Source: Phycisphaerales bacterium UBA4658 (GTDB lineage Bacteria; Planctomycetota; Phycisphaerae; Phycisphaerales; UBA1924). Taken from it: 18,300 nt of DNA. Under the pieces are notes generated by a model. It was not told the DNA's origin and searched no databases. It was given only the letters and a program-made list of their open reading frames with translations. The position numbers were made by a program, and so were the translations under genes. The stretch is from assembly GCA_002405485.1 (NCBI GenBank), contig DHLW01000017.1, positions 4,479 through 22,778 on the forward strand. The letters run 5' to 3'. Below, piece after piece: positions 7,245 to 15,286 of the stretch. Numbering within the stretch: the stretch's first letter is position 1; each line of letters begins with the position of its first letter.

Positions 7245-8051
7245 TCAACGGCCTTTCAGGTAGATCCTGGGCACGAGCAACTCCCAATCCGGGTGCGCGT
7301 GCTGGCCGATCTCGCCTGCCGGTTGCGGGTTGATCGGGTCCGTCGTCAGGTCTCGGCCGTTGTGCCAACGGCAGTCGGGGCTGCCCGTGGCCAAGAAGCC
7401 GATCTGTTCGGCGTGGCCGTCGAGGAACGCGTATGTCCCGCGGAACTGGTGCCAGTATCCGAACGCTCCTCCGCCATCTGGGCCGAACTCGCTGGCGATG
7501 ATCATGTTGATGACCCGGATGTCCGGGAAGCTCGCGGCGGTTTCGGCAAGGAGCACCGTGTGGCTGGGCCGGGCGATGGCGGTGTCGGCGCGATCGGCCT
7601 CTTCCGGGCGTTTGCGCTCGCGCCAGACGACGTGCCCGTTGATGGCGTAGCTCGAGGAGATGTCGCCCACGCACAGCGTGCCGTTGTCGCTCGAGCCCTG
7701 CTCGCCGACGGGCGGCTGGCCGGGGTGGCTCGGGCAGATCCACCCCTGATCCAGCCCGATGTACCCGTTCCTGCGGAAGAGGTATCGCCAGGTGATGTGC
7801 TCGTTGTCATTGGTGAGCGGACGATTCTCCGGGAGGCGACCGTTGTTGGACGCCGCGAACGCGTTCATCGCCGTCATGATCTGCCGCGCCTGCGACATGC
7901 AGACCACGTCGCGGGACCGCTTGCGCGACGAGGCGAGCGTCGGCAGCAGGATGCCCAGAAGGACCCCGATGACGGCGATGACCACCAGCAGCTCGATGAG
8001 CGTGAACGCGCCGATGGGGCCTCGTGTCGGGCGTGCGTGGATGCGCGTCAC
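7245..8051 (-). CDS. Type II secretion/type IV pilin-like pseudopilin with H-X9-DG motif
   Basis: A 268-residue exported pilin-like protein. A short basic leader (TRIHARPTRGPIG) precedes AFTLIELLVVIAVIGVLLGILLP (about residues 15-37), the class III signal cleaved by prepilin peptidase, with the Glu in FTLIE. The C-terminal domain contains His201 and Asp211-Gly212 spaced as H-X9-DG (in WHQFRGTYAFLDGH), characteristic of the large planctomycete prepilin family. Cysteines at 51, 106, 127 and 227 could form disulfides. I choose the GTG at 8051: it overlaps the sigma-fusion stop as GTGA and has GAGG five bases upstream, indicating translational coupling. The open frame upstream of 8051 is a shadow of the sigma gene. 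No secretion ATPase or pilus assembly genes are near. The function is unknown; it may be a surface pseudopilin. Confidence 0.85.
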   Translation of the reverse strand: MTRIHARPTRGPIGAFTLIELLVVIAVIGVLLGILLPTLASSRKRSRDVVCMSQARQIMTAMNAFAASNNGRLPENRPLTNDNEHITWRYLFRRNGYIGLDQGWICPSHPGQPPVGEQGSSDNGTLCVGDISSSYAINGHVVWRERKRPEEADRADTAIARPSHTVLLAETAASFPDIRVINMIIASEFGPDGGGAFGYWHQFRGTYAFLDGHAEQIGFLATGSPDCRWHNGRDLTTDPINPQPAGEIGQHAHPDWELLVPRIYLKGR

Positions 8052-9634
8052 TTGCCCTCTTTGCCGAAGCGCAGGATGGCGATGTGGGATCCGCGCTGGG
8101 GCTCGAAGCCCGCGGGAAATCCGTCGAGCTTCGCCGAGCGCGAGTTGGGCACCGCGAGCGTGTACCCGTCGGTCGTCTTGCGGACGAGCATGCCAAAGCG
8201 CGAGCCGATGAGCTCGGCGTTCATGTAGCGGGCGGCAAAGACGCGGACCTTGGCAAAGTCGTCGCCGGGCGTCCACTCCTCGATCCGCAGCCGCATGACC
8301 TCATGGTCGCCGCCCTTGACGGTGATCTGGTCGGCGCTCATCGTGAGCGTCCAGGTGGGCAGTTCGTCCCATACGCCGACGAGTTCCGGAAGCGGAGCGG
8401 GGGCCGACGCCGGGTCCCGCTCCTTGGCGGGCGTTGCCGATCGGACGCCGGTCCATCGCATCTGCGTCGGCGGGGACTTGGAATCCGTCAGGAGCATCTC
8501 GAGCCGGTCGCCGACGATCCGGCACTCGCCCTTCCACGTCTGGCCGACGAGCTCCCGCATGCCCTCGCGCTTGCCGGAGACGGTGGTGAATGACTCGAAT
8601 CGCGCCTGGAACTGCGCGTTCTTTGCGCCGCCGGAGACCGACTCGATGCGGATCTTCATCACGTCCATCGACGTGCCCCCGTCCTCGGCCGGCAGATTGA
8701 CGGTGAGCAGCGATCCTTCACAGGTCATGGTCGAATGCGGCCAGGCCTCAACCTGGGCGGAGAGCAATCGCTGCGGGCCCTCGGCGGACTTGACGCGCTC
8801 GGCGCGGAGCACGACGGGGGCGCTCGCCATCGGCGCTGCTGGCGGAGGGCTCCCGCCCAGCAGGCCCAGAGCACCTGTTCCGACCATCAGACCCGCAAGC
8901 ACGCTCACGCTTCCCGCGATGAACACCGTTGACTTGGCCCCCCCGGCGACGGCGACGGTCGATGGCGCGGCGAGATTCGCCAGGCCGATCTCCATGAGCG
9001 ATCGCGTGAGCTCCGTCGGCGGAGTCCGTGCGATCGCCATGCCCATCACCCCGGCCAACGCGCCGGAACCCGCGACGCAGAGCCCGCGAGAGCTCAGCGC
9101 TGATCGCAGTCTGTCCAGCGCACGGTCGATCCTGCGGTTCATCGTGCCCGGCGAGCATCGGGCTTCTCGGGCCATGTCGGCCTCGGATCGTCCGGCAAGA
9201 AACCGGACGATGATGAGCTCGCGGTCGCCCTCGTCAAGCTCGGCGAGGGCGTCGTCGAGGATCGGCTTGATCTCCTGCCACCCGGGCGCGGCCTCCGCGG
9301 TCGGGTCGCCGATCGACGCGGACTGCTCCGCCCGCGATGCGCTCCCGCGCTTGCGGACGAGATCGATCGACGTGCGCACGGCGCAGGCGTGCAGCCACGC
9401 CGTGGCGTTGCTGCGGATCGCCCCCGCGCCCCGCGCGAGCTTCAGGAACGTCTCCTGGGCCGCGTCCTCGGCGTCGGCGCGGCTTCTGGTCGTGCGCTCG
9501 CACGCGGCGAGCACCATGCCCTGGTATCGATGCACGATCGCTTCGAACGCCCGCGGATCACGCGTGGCGGCATAGTGGCGAAGGGCGGTGATGTCGTCCA
9601 TCTCAAGCGGCAGCGGTGCGGTGTGGGTGCTCAT
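8048..9634 (-). CDS. ECF-type sigma factor fused to a membrane anchor and two-repeat C-terminal domain
   Basis: This 528-residue protein begins with an ECF sigma factor. Region 2 lies at about residues 20-95, with DAEDAAQETFLKLAR and the promoter-melting stretch RTSIDLVRKR. Region 4 lies at about 120-182, with a helix-turn-helix in RSEADMAREARCSPGTMNRRIDRALDRLR. A Gly/Ala linker follows, then a hydrophobic helix (about 236-261) and roughly 265 residues expected outside the membrane. That outer part seems to hold two related halves: about 291-395 and 418-515 share a W..(T/S)xTM strand, an I/LTV strand, and VM(K/R)(I/L)RIE followed by a (A/V)xFxAR strand. There are weak echoes of the planctomycete TIGR03067-type domain, which I cannot confirm. 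The ATG at 9634 has GAGGAG seven bases upstream; an earlier start at 9673 lacks this. It is coupled to the pseudopilin. The gene probably encodes a membrane-tethered, self-sensing regulator. Confidence 0.83.
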   Translation of the reverse strand: MSTHTAPLPLEMDDITALRHYAATRDPRAFEAIVHRYQGMVLAACERTTRSRADAEDAAQETFLKLARGAGAIRSNATAWLHACAVRTSIDLVRKRGSASRAEQSASIGDPTAEAAPGWQEIKPILDDALAELDEGDRELIIVRFLAGRSEADMAREARCSPGTMNRRIDRALDRLRSALSSRGLCVAGSGALAGVMGMAIARTPPTELTRSLMEIGLANLAAPSTVAVAGGAKSTVFIAGSVSVLAGLMVGTGALGLLGGSPPPAAPMASAPVVLRAERVKSAEGPQRLLSAQVEAWPHSTMTCEGSLLTVNLPAEDGGTSMDVMKIRIESVSGGAKNAQFQARFESFTTVSGKREGMRELVGQTWKGECRIVGDRLEMLLTDSKSPPTQMRWTGVRSATPAKERDPASAPAPLPELVGVWDELPTWTLTMSADQITVKGGDHEVMRLRIEEWTPGDDFAKVRVFAARYMNAELIGSRFGMLVRKTTDGYTLAVPNSRSAKLDGFPAGFEPQRGSHIAILRFGKEGK

Positions 9635-9786
9635 GCGGACTCCTCGAAAGAGAGTCGGAAGCCGAGCCGTCAACTTGCGCGCTCACACGCACATTGCCGT
9701 CCAATTCCGCGTTCCTGCTGCCGCCGGGCGACGGGCAGGCGACCGAAGCCCGCGGGTCGGGGGCCAGGTCGGGATCCTCACCGGGG
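9635..9786. other. Intergenic gap between cysN and the sigma-fusion gene
   Basis: This 152-base gap lies between two minus-strand genes. A perfect 7-bp inverted repeat GATCCTC/GAGGATC (9773-9779 and 9790-9796) spans the cysN stop codon with a 10-base loop. It is not followed by a U-tract on the minus strand, so it is only a weak terminator candidate. No promoter was recognised. Confidence 0.35.
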
Positions 9787-11193
9787 TCAGAGGATCATCC
9801 CCGCCGCCACCGTGTTATTGGTCTGTTCATCGATCAGGATGAACGCGCCGGTTGCCCGGCAAACCCGGTACGGGTCGCACGCGATCTCTTGTCCGAGGCG
9901 GAGAGAGACCTGGCCGATCTCGTTGAGCCCGAGCGATCCAGGATCCGCGACGCGCTGCAGCGACTGCAGGTCCAGCCGATGCCCGAGCTTGACCACGACC
10001 CCCGCGAGCGTCCGTGACGTGTGCTTGAGCAGCAGACGCCGACCGGTCGTCAGCGGCGAGCTTGCCATCCACACGAGCGTCGCGTCGATCGTTGACGTCA
10101 CCCGGGGCGGATGTGCGGGAACGCCGGAGCCCGAGGGATCCTCCGGCACGAGCAGGTCGCCCCGGCTGATGTCCAGATCGTCGGCGAGCTCGATCGCGAT
10201 CGACTGCGGCGCGAGGGCGGTGTCGATCGACTCCTGGCCCACGTGCATCCGCGTGATCCGAGAGCGCAGCCCGCTCGGCATCGCCAGGACGCGATCGCCG
10301 ACGCGCAGCACGCCCGAGGCAAGCTGCCCGGCGTACCCGCGATAGTCGTGATGCTCCGATGTCTGCGGGCGGATCACGTACTGCACCGGAAGCCGCGTCC
10401 GGCCGCCCTCCTCGCCAACGTGATCGGGGAGAGACTCCAGGTGCGCCAGCAGCGTGCGTCCCCCGCCCTCGGCGTGCCAGGGCATGTGCGACGATCCGAC
10501 AACGACGTGATCGCCCAGGAGCGCCGAGATGGGAATGAACGTGGTCTCGGCCCGCGACGAGAGCGAACCGAAGCCATCGGGATCGAAGGCGGCGGCGTAC
10601 GCGCGAAAATCGTCGCACGTCCGCGCGAACGCCGACCGGTCAAATCCGACAAGGTCCATCTTGTTCACGCACACGATCAGATGCCGGACGCCCAGAAGCA
10701 CGGCGAGGCAGGCGTGCCGACGCGTCTGCTCCACCACCCCCTGGCGCACGTCCACAAGGATGATCGCCGCGTCGGCGGTGCTCGCCGCGGTCGCCATGTT
10801 GCGCGTGTACTGCACGTGCCCGGGCGTGTCGCCCAGGATGAATCGCCGGCGCGGCGTGGAGAACGAGCGATACGCGACGTCGATCGTGATGCCCTGCTCG
10901 CGCTCGGCCCGCAGACCGTCGGTGATGAGCGCAAGATCCATCGACGCCAGCCCTCTGGCCTTGCTTGTTCGGTCGATGGCCTCCAGCGTGTCGCGGCGGA
11001 GCTGCTTGGTGTCCAGCAGCAGCCGCCCGATGAGCGTCGACTTGCCGTCGTCCACCGAGCCGCAGGTGATCAGTCGGAGGATGCCGAGATCGCTTCCGCG
11101 AGGTTCGATGGCGTTCATGGCGGTGGCGTCGATGGCGACCGGGAATCGCGGATGAGTGCCCGGACCGGTGCTGCTGAGCGAAGTGGGGGACAT
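9787..11193 (-). CDS. cysN: Sulfate adenylyltransferase subunit 1 (GTPase)
   Basis: The GTPase subunit of ATP sulfurylase couples GTP hydrolysis to formation of adenosine 5'-phosphosulfate from sulfate and ATP. The 468-residue protein is an EF-Tu-like GTPase: P-loop GSVDDGKS (45-52), switch region REQGITIDVAYR (98-109), DTPGH (122-126), NKMD (177-180) and SALLG for G5, followed by beta-barrel domains. It ends at the normal point for CysN alone, so there is no fused APS kinase (CysC) domain, and no cysC or cysH is present in the window. The ATG at 11193 overlaps the cysD stop by one base (TGATG), and GGAGGGG in the cysD tail is a strong ribosome-binding site. An internal ATG at 11118 is closer to the family N-terminus and remains possible. 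Confidence 0.95.
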   Translation of the reverse strand: MSPTSLSSTGPGTHPRFPVAIDATAMNAIEPRGSDLGILRLITCGSVDDGKSTLIGRLLLDTKQLRRDTLEAIDRTSKARGLASMDLALITDGLRAEREQGITIDVAYRSFSTPRRRFILGDTPGHVQYTRNMATAASTADAAIILVDVRQGVVEQTRRHACLAVLLGVRHLIVCVNKMDLVGFDRSAFARTCDDFRAYAAAFDPDGFGSLSSRAETTFIPISALLGDHVVVGSSHMPWHAEGGGRTLLAHLESLPDHVGEEGGRTRLPVQYVIRPQTSEHHDYRGYAGQLASGVLRVGDRVLAMPSGLRSRITRMHVGQESIDTALAPQSIAIELADDLDISRGDLLVPEDPSGSGVPAHPPRVTSTIDATLVWMASSPLTTGRRLLLKHTSRTLAGVVVKLGHRLDLQSLQRVADPGSLGLNEIGQVSLRLGQEIACDPYRVCRATGAFILIDEQTNNTVAAGMIL

Positions 11194-12158
11194 CAGAAGT
11201 ACCCCTCCTTCTTCCTGTCCTCCATCGCCGCCTCGCTGAACGTGTCATCCAGCCGGGCGCCCCGCTCGCTGATGGGGGAGGCGATGATGTCGGCGATGAT
11301 GTCGCGTGGCGACTGGGCCGGGGTGTCGACTCCGGCGGTGCAGGTCATGTCGCCGACGGTCCGGAATCGCACCCGGCGGCTCTCGGTCTTCTCCGAAGCC
11401 CGGGCCGGAAAGAAGCTCGACACAGGGCAGATCCTGCCGGCGCGGATCACGATCTCACGCTCGTGCGAGTAGTAGATGCCGGGCACGGGGATGCGCTCGG
11501 CTTCGATGTACTCCCAAACGTCGATCTCCGTCCAGTTGCTGATCGGGAACACGCGGATGTGCTCCCCCTCATCGCCGGCGATCGTCGATCGCCTGATCCT
11601 CGCGTTGTAGATGTTCCAGAGCTCGGGCCGCTGGTTGCGCGGATCCCACTGTCCCATGGCGTTGCGGAACGAGAAGATCCGTTCCTTGGCGCGGGCCTTC
11701 TCCTCGTCGCGGCGAGCCCCGCCGAAGAGCGCGTCGAACCGGTGCTCGCGGATCGCCTCCAGCAAGGTCGGAATCTGCGCGAGATTCCGGCTCGGTGTCG
11801 CGCCGCACGCGGTCTGCTCCTCATGAACGATGCCCCGGCGGATCGCGTCCTCGACGCTCGCGACCTCAAGCCGAAGCCCCAGTCGCCGCACCATCTCGTC
11901 CCGATAGGCGATCACCTCGGGAAAGTTGTGCCCTGTATCCACGTGCAGCAGAGGGAACGGCACGCGCCCGGGAGCAAAGGCCTTGCACGCCAGGTGCACC
12001 ATCACGATCGAGTCCTTGCCGCCGCTGAACAGCAGCGCCGGACGCTCGAACTCCGCCGCCACCTCCCGGATGATGTGCAGCGACTCGGCCTCCAGCGCCG
12101 CCAAGTGCGGGAGAGGCGCGATGCTCGTGTCTGGATTCTGCACGTGCACGCTTCCCAT
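11193..12158 (-). CDS. cysD: Sulfate adenylyltransferase subunit 2
   Basis: The catalytic subunit of ATP sulfurylase transfers AMP from ATP to sulfate. The 321-residue protein has the PP-loop ATP pyrophosphatase motif SGGKDS (45-50), LLHVDTGHNFPE (about 75-86), the GGARRDEEKARAKERIFSFR segment (about 146-165) and the conserved WNIYN and FPISNWTEIDVWEYI. It ends KKEGYF, typical of the family. The start lies three bases after the prfB stop, and the stop overlaps the cysN start by one base, so all three genes are probably on one message. Only a weak purine stretch (AAGG) precedes the ATG, which suggests dependence on ribosomes finishing prfB. Confidence 0.95.
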   Translation of the reverse strand: MGSVHVQNPDTSIAPLPHLAALEAESLHIIREVAAEFERPALLFSGGKDSIVMVHLACKAFAPGRVPFPLLHVDTGHNFPEVIAYRDEMVRRLGLRLEVASVEDAIRRGIVHEEQTACGATPSRNLAQIPTLLEAIREHRFDALFGGARRDEEKARAKERIFSFRNAMGQWDPRNQRPELWNIYNARIRRSTIAGDEGEHIRVFPISNWTEIDVWEYIEAERIPVPGIYYSHEREIVIRAGRICPVSSFFPARASEKTESRRVRFRTVGDMTCTAGVDTPAQSPRDIIADIIASPISERGARLDDTFSEAAMEDRKKEGYF

Positions 12159-12161
12159 GGC

Positions 12162-13308
12162 TCAGGCCTTGACCGGCTCGGTCTTTTCTTTGCGACGGCG
12201 CTTGAGTTCGGCGTCGATGAACGGCTGCAGCTCGCCGCGAAGCACGGCTTCGTAGTCCCGATCCTCGTATCCGGTGCGGTGGTCCTTCACCCGCGAGTCG
12301 TAGAAGACATACGACCGGATCTGGCTGCCCCATCCGATCTCCATCGCGCCCCCGGTCGCCGCGGTCAGCTCCTTGGCACGCTTCTCCTCCTCGATCTGCT
12401 CGAGCTTGGCCATGAGCACGCTCAGGGCCTGCTTCTTGTTCTGCGGCTGGTCGCGATAGGTGCTCGCCGTCACCTGGATGCCCGTGGGCTTGTGGGTGAT
12501 GCGGATCGCCGTCGCGACCTTGTTCACGTTCTGACCGCCCGGGCCGCTGGCGCGCACGAATGCGACCACTTCCAGGTCCTTCTCCGGAATCTCGATCTTG
12601 CTCTCGTCAAACTCCGGAACCACGTCCACGGTCGCGAACGAGGTCTGCCGCTTGCCCTCGGCGTTGAACGGCGAGACCCGCGCCAGCCGGTGCGTCCCAC
12701 GCTCGCAGTTCAGATACCCGAACGCAAACGGTCCCTTCACGTGGATCGTCACCGAGTCGATTCCCACCTCGGCCCCGTAGATCATCGAGACCTCCTCCAT
12801 CGCAAATCCCATCTTCTCGCAGTAGAAGATGTACATGCGATAGAGCATCTCCACCCAGTCGTTGGCCTCCTTGCCGCCCGGCCCGGCCTGGATGGTCAGG
12901 AAGCAGTGCCGGCTGTCGTGCTTGCCCGACAGCAGCGACTGCAACTCCACCTTGTCCATCCGCCCAGTCACGCCCTTCTCCGGCTCGCCATACAGCTCGT
13001 ACAGCTTCGCATCGGCCTCGGAGAGCAGATCCTGATCCCCGACCTCCTTGGACATCTGGTATGCCAGCCGCGCGTCCTCAAATTCCGTGATCACCGCCTT
13101 CAGCGGCTCGAACTGCGCCTTGAGACCCTTCAGCTCGGCGACAATCTTCTGGGCCTGACTCTGGTTGTTCCAGAAGTCTGCGCCCTCCATCCGTGCCTCG
13201 AGCGCGGCGATGTCCTTGAGCTTCTGCTCGTAGTTAAAGAGAGTCGCGGATCGTCAAAATCCGCGCCTCAAGGTCGTTGATGATGGGCTGATGAGCGTGG
13301 TAATGCAT
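12162..13308 (-). CDS. prfB: Peptide chain release factor 2, expressed by programmed +1 frameshift
   Basis: RF2 recognises UGA and UAA stop codons and releases the finished peptide. The gene is in two frames: 24 codons from the ATG at 13308 (MHYHAHQ... to IRDSL) end at an in-frame TAA (13236-13234). Skipping one T after CTT continues with NYEQKLKDIAALEAR and runs to 12162, giving 381 residues in all. The split occurs at the same place as in E. coli RF2. The codon-recognition tripeptide SPF is at 212-214 and the catalytic GGQ at 257-259, both as expected. It is therefore a functional recoded gene, not a pseudogene. Only a weak GGAA lies upstream of the ATG. cysD and cysN follow immediately. 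The 170 bases upstream separate it from a divergent exported-protein gene. Confidence 0.95.
13233..13239 (-). promoter_or_regulatory. prfB: prfB programmed +1 frameshift site, CTT TAA C
   Basis: Reading the minus strand, the slippery CTT codon (13239-13237) is followed by TAA (13236-13234) and C (13233). The +1 frame reads CTT-(T)-AAC-TAC-GAG. The common form of this site has TGA. The bases just before CTT (CGCGACTCT) contain no Shine-Dalgarno-like stimulator such as the AGGGGG of E. coli. Confidence 0.88.
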
Positions 13309-13478
13309 GCTGTTTGGGTTCCGGACGGTCAACTGATTCTGGACGCGGAGTGTAGACCTGCAAGCCCGCCTCGCCCGCCGTGCGGAATCTGTCACCATGT
13401 CGCGACAAAACCGAGCCCCGGCGACGTTCAGATCCCAGCAGCCCGTCCACATCCACCTCGCACGATCGGAGTGCATCC

Positions 13479-14645
13479 ATGTCCAACTCGCCTCGCCCCA
13501 TGGTCACGCTCGCCCCACGCCTCGCCGCCGGTGTCCTCTTGGCCATGTCGATGACGGGCTGGACTTTCGCCCAGCCCACGTCGAATCCTGAACCCGCGGC
13601 GGCCGAGACCCAGGTTGGGACCGGCCCCTCAGCGCCTCGCCCCGGCTCGCGCGTGCCTCAACCGGGCAGTCAGCCCCTCCAGCACGCGCAGACGCGGAAT
13701 CCCGTGATCATCGATCTGGACTTTCCCGGCGGCACGATCGCGGAGTACATCGCCGCCGTCCACGAAGCGACCGGGACGCCCATCAACATCATCACCTCGC
13801 CCGATGTCGCGGCGATGCGGCTCGGTCCGGTTCGGCTGCGCTCGGCATCGGGCAACATCGTCGTCGAGGCCGTGCTGACCGCCCTCGTAGATCGCGACGA
13901 TCGGAGCGAGCTCAAGATTCAGCACTTGTCGGGAGCCGGTTCGGAGAGCTATGGGATCGTCGTGAACCGCTTCCCCGCCATGGCCATGCCCGCCTCGGCG
14001 TTCTCGCAAGACGCCCGCACCGATCTGGTCGGCACCTATTCCATCGCCGCGCTCGTGAACGCGCCTGCCGATGATCCCGAGGCCAAAGTTCTGCCGCGCG
14101 AGGACGTGACCAAGGCGATCGAGGCGGTCCTGAAGCTCGTCGCGCCATCGAAACCGCCCAAGATCTTCATCCATCCCGAGACGAGTCTGCTCGTCGTGCA
14201 GGGTTCGTCCTCGCACCTGGGGCTTGCCGAGACGGTGATCACGCAGCTCAAGGAAGATCTCGCCGCGACGCGCCAGACCGAGCGGGCCGTGCGGAATCGT
14301 GAGCAGAGCGAGAAGCGGCTGAGAGCAGCCCGCGTCGAGCATCAGCAGACGCTCGAGGCCGAGATTCATCGGTCGGAGCAGGCCGCCCAGCCGCTGCGGA
14401 CCCGTCTTGCGCAGCTTCGAGCCGCCCCCAAGGTCGGCGAGCCAGCCGTTCAAGAGCAGATCGCGGCTGTCGAAGCGCAACTCGGCCGGATCAACCACGA
14501 TCGCCAGCAGTTGGAGCAGCAGCTCCGAATGCAGCGGCTCGGCCTCGCCCCGGGCGGGAACGAGATCAGCGTGCTCCGCAACGAGCTTCTCATGCTCCGA
14601 CAGGAGTTCGAGGCCCTCAAGTCCCAGGGAAGGCTGGCCAAATAG
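13479..14645 (+). CDS. Exported protein with secretin-like N-domains and C-terminal coiled coil
   Basis: A 388-residue protein with a signal peptide (about 1-31, cleavage after TFA) and a Pro/Gln/Gly-rich linker to about 72. Residues 75-140 (VIIDLDFPGGTIAEYIAAVHEATGTPINII and onward) resemble an STN/secretin N0-type domain. Residues 185-262 end in FIHPETSLLVVQGSSSHLGLAETVITQL, like a secretin N-domain strand-helix unit. From about 255 to 385 the sequence is charged, Gln/Glu/Arg-rich and helical, a likely coiled coil. There is no secretin beta-barrel domain, so it is not a pore. The ATG at 13479 has GGAG seven bases upstream; the frame extends to 13380 without a signal-like N-terminus. It lies 56 bases ahead of the sigma factor gene. 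Role unknown; a periplasmic adaptor or sensor is plausible. Confidence 0.75.
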   Translation: MSNSPRPMVTLAPRLAAGVLLAMSMTGWTFAQPTSNPEPAAAETQVGTGPSAPRPGSRVPQPGSQPLQHAQTRNPVIIDLDFPGGTIAEYIAAVHEATGTPINIITSPDVAAMRLGPVRLRSASGNIVVEAVLTALVDRDDRSELKIQHLSGAGSESYGIVVNRFPAMAMPASAFSQDARTDLVGTYSIAALVNAPADDPEAKVLPREDVTKAIEAVLKLVAPSKPPKIFIHPETSLLVVQGSSSHLGLAETVITQLKEDLAATRQTERAVRNREQSEKRLRAARVEHQQTLEAEIHRSEQAAQPLRTRLAQLRAAPKVGEPAVQEQIAAVEAQLGRINHDRQQLEQQLRMQRLGLAPGGNEISVLRNELLMLRQEFEALKSQGRLAK

Positions 14646-14701
14646 GTGATGCGGATCGTGCTTGCCGCTCTCGTTCCCGCCCCGATGCTCCGGAGTCGCT
14701 C

Positions 14702-15286
14702 TTGCCCGATTCGCCGGACCGCCCCGCAGGAACCATCGCGTTCAGCGACGCCGAGGTGCTGCGCCAGACCCGCGGGATCCGCCGGCAGGACCCCGCCGCG
14801 ATCACGGCGTTCTACGAGAGCTGGTTTGACTGGACGCTGGCCACCGCCCGCTCAGCAACCCGGAAAGACGAGTCCTTCTGCCTCGATGTTGTTCAAGCCA
14901 CCATGCTCCGCGTGATCCGCGCCATTCCCGAGATCGATTCCGCCGCGGCCTTGCGATGCTGGCTCTCGCGCACGATCTGCAACGTGGCGATCGACCGCAT
15001 CCGCACAGACGATCGCCGATCGCTTCGCGAGCGGCGGTCCGAGCAACCTTCGGGCGCATCGACATCTCCCGATGTCGTGGCTCGCGCCGAGACGCTCGCC
15101 TGGCTCAACGCCCGCCTGATCGAGCTCGACGCCGAGGACGCCGCCATGCTTGCGCATCGCTACAACCACGATCGCACGTTCCGTTCCATCGCTGATGTCG
15201 CCGGTCGGACCGAAGACTCGACGCACGGCCGCATCCGCCGCATCCTGCTCGCCCTGCGCATCAAGGGAAGGGAGCTTGACCCATGA
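14702..15286 (+). CDS. ECF-like RNA polymerase sigma factor
   Basis: A 194-residue protein in the size range of ECF sigma factors. Region 2 spans about residues 30-102: AITAFYESWFDWTLATAR, DVVQATMLRVIRAIP and WLSRTICNVAIDRIRTDDRR. Region 4 spans about 128-185, with LDAEDAAMLAHRYNHDRTFRSIADVAGRTEDSTHGRIRRILLALR carrying the helix-turn-helix. The start is a TTG at 14702 with GGAG six bases upstream; no in-frame ATG fits the domain start. The stop overlaps the ATG of the next gene (ATGA), a strong sign of co-translation with a membrane partner. The target promoters cannot be read from the sequence. Confidence 0.85.
   Translation: MPDSPDRPAGTIAFSDAEVLRQTRGIRRQDPAAITAFYESWFDWTLATARSATRKDESFCLDVVQATMLRVIRAIPEIDSAAALRCWLSRTICNVAIDRIRTDDRRSLRERRSEQPSGASTSPDVVARAETLAWLNARLIELDAEDAAMLAHRYNHDRTFRSIADVAGRTEDSTHGRIRRILLALRIKGRELDP

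Noticed and set aside
7214..7248. TATCAT and TTGAAC boxes upstream of rplU as a promoter
   Set aside because: The spacing is about 23 bases, too long for a standard promoter, and each box alone is weak evidence.
9773..9796. Inverted repeat GATCCTC/GAGGATC as the cysN terminator
   Set aside because: It spans the stop codon, has a 10-base loop and no following U-tract, so it may be chance in GC-rich sequence.
11463..13280. Plus-strand open frame of 605 codons, the longest in the window
   Set aside because: It is antisense to cysD and prfB, both unambiguous, and its sequence is low-information Arg/His/Leu-rich.
12162..13308. prfB as a frameshifted pseudogene
   Set aside because: The frame change falls exactly at the conserved RF2 recoding position with CTT before the stop, and the rest of the protein including SPF and GGQ is intact.
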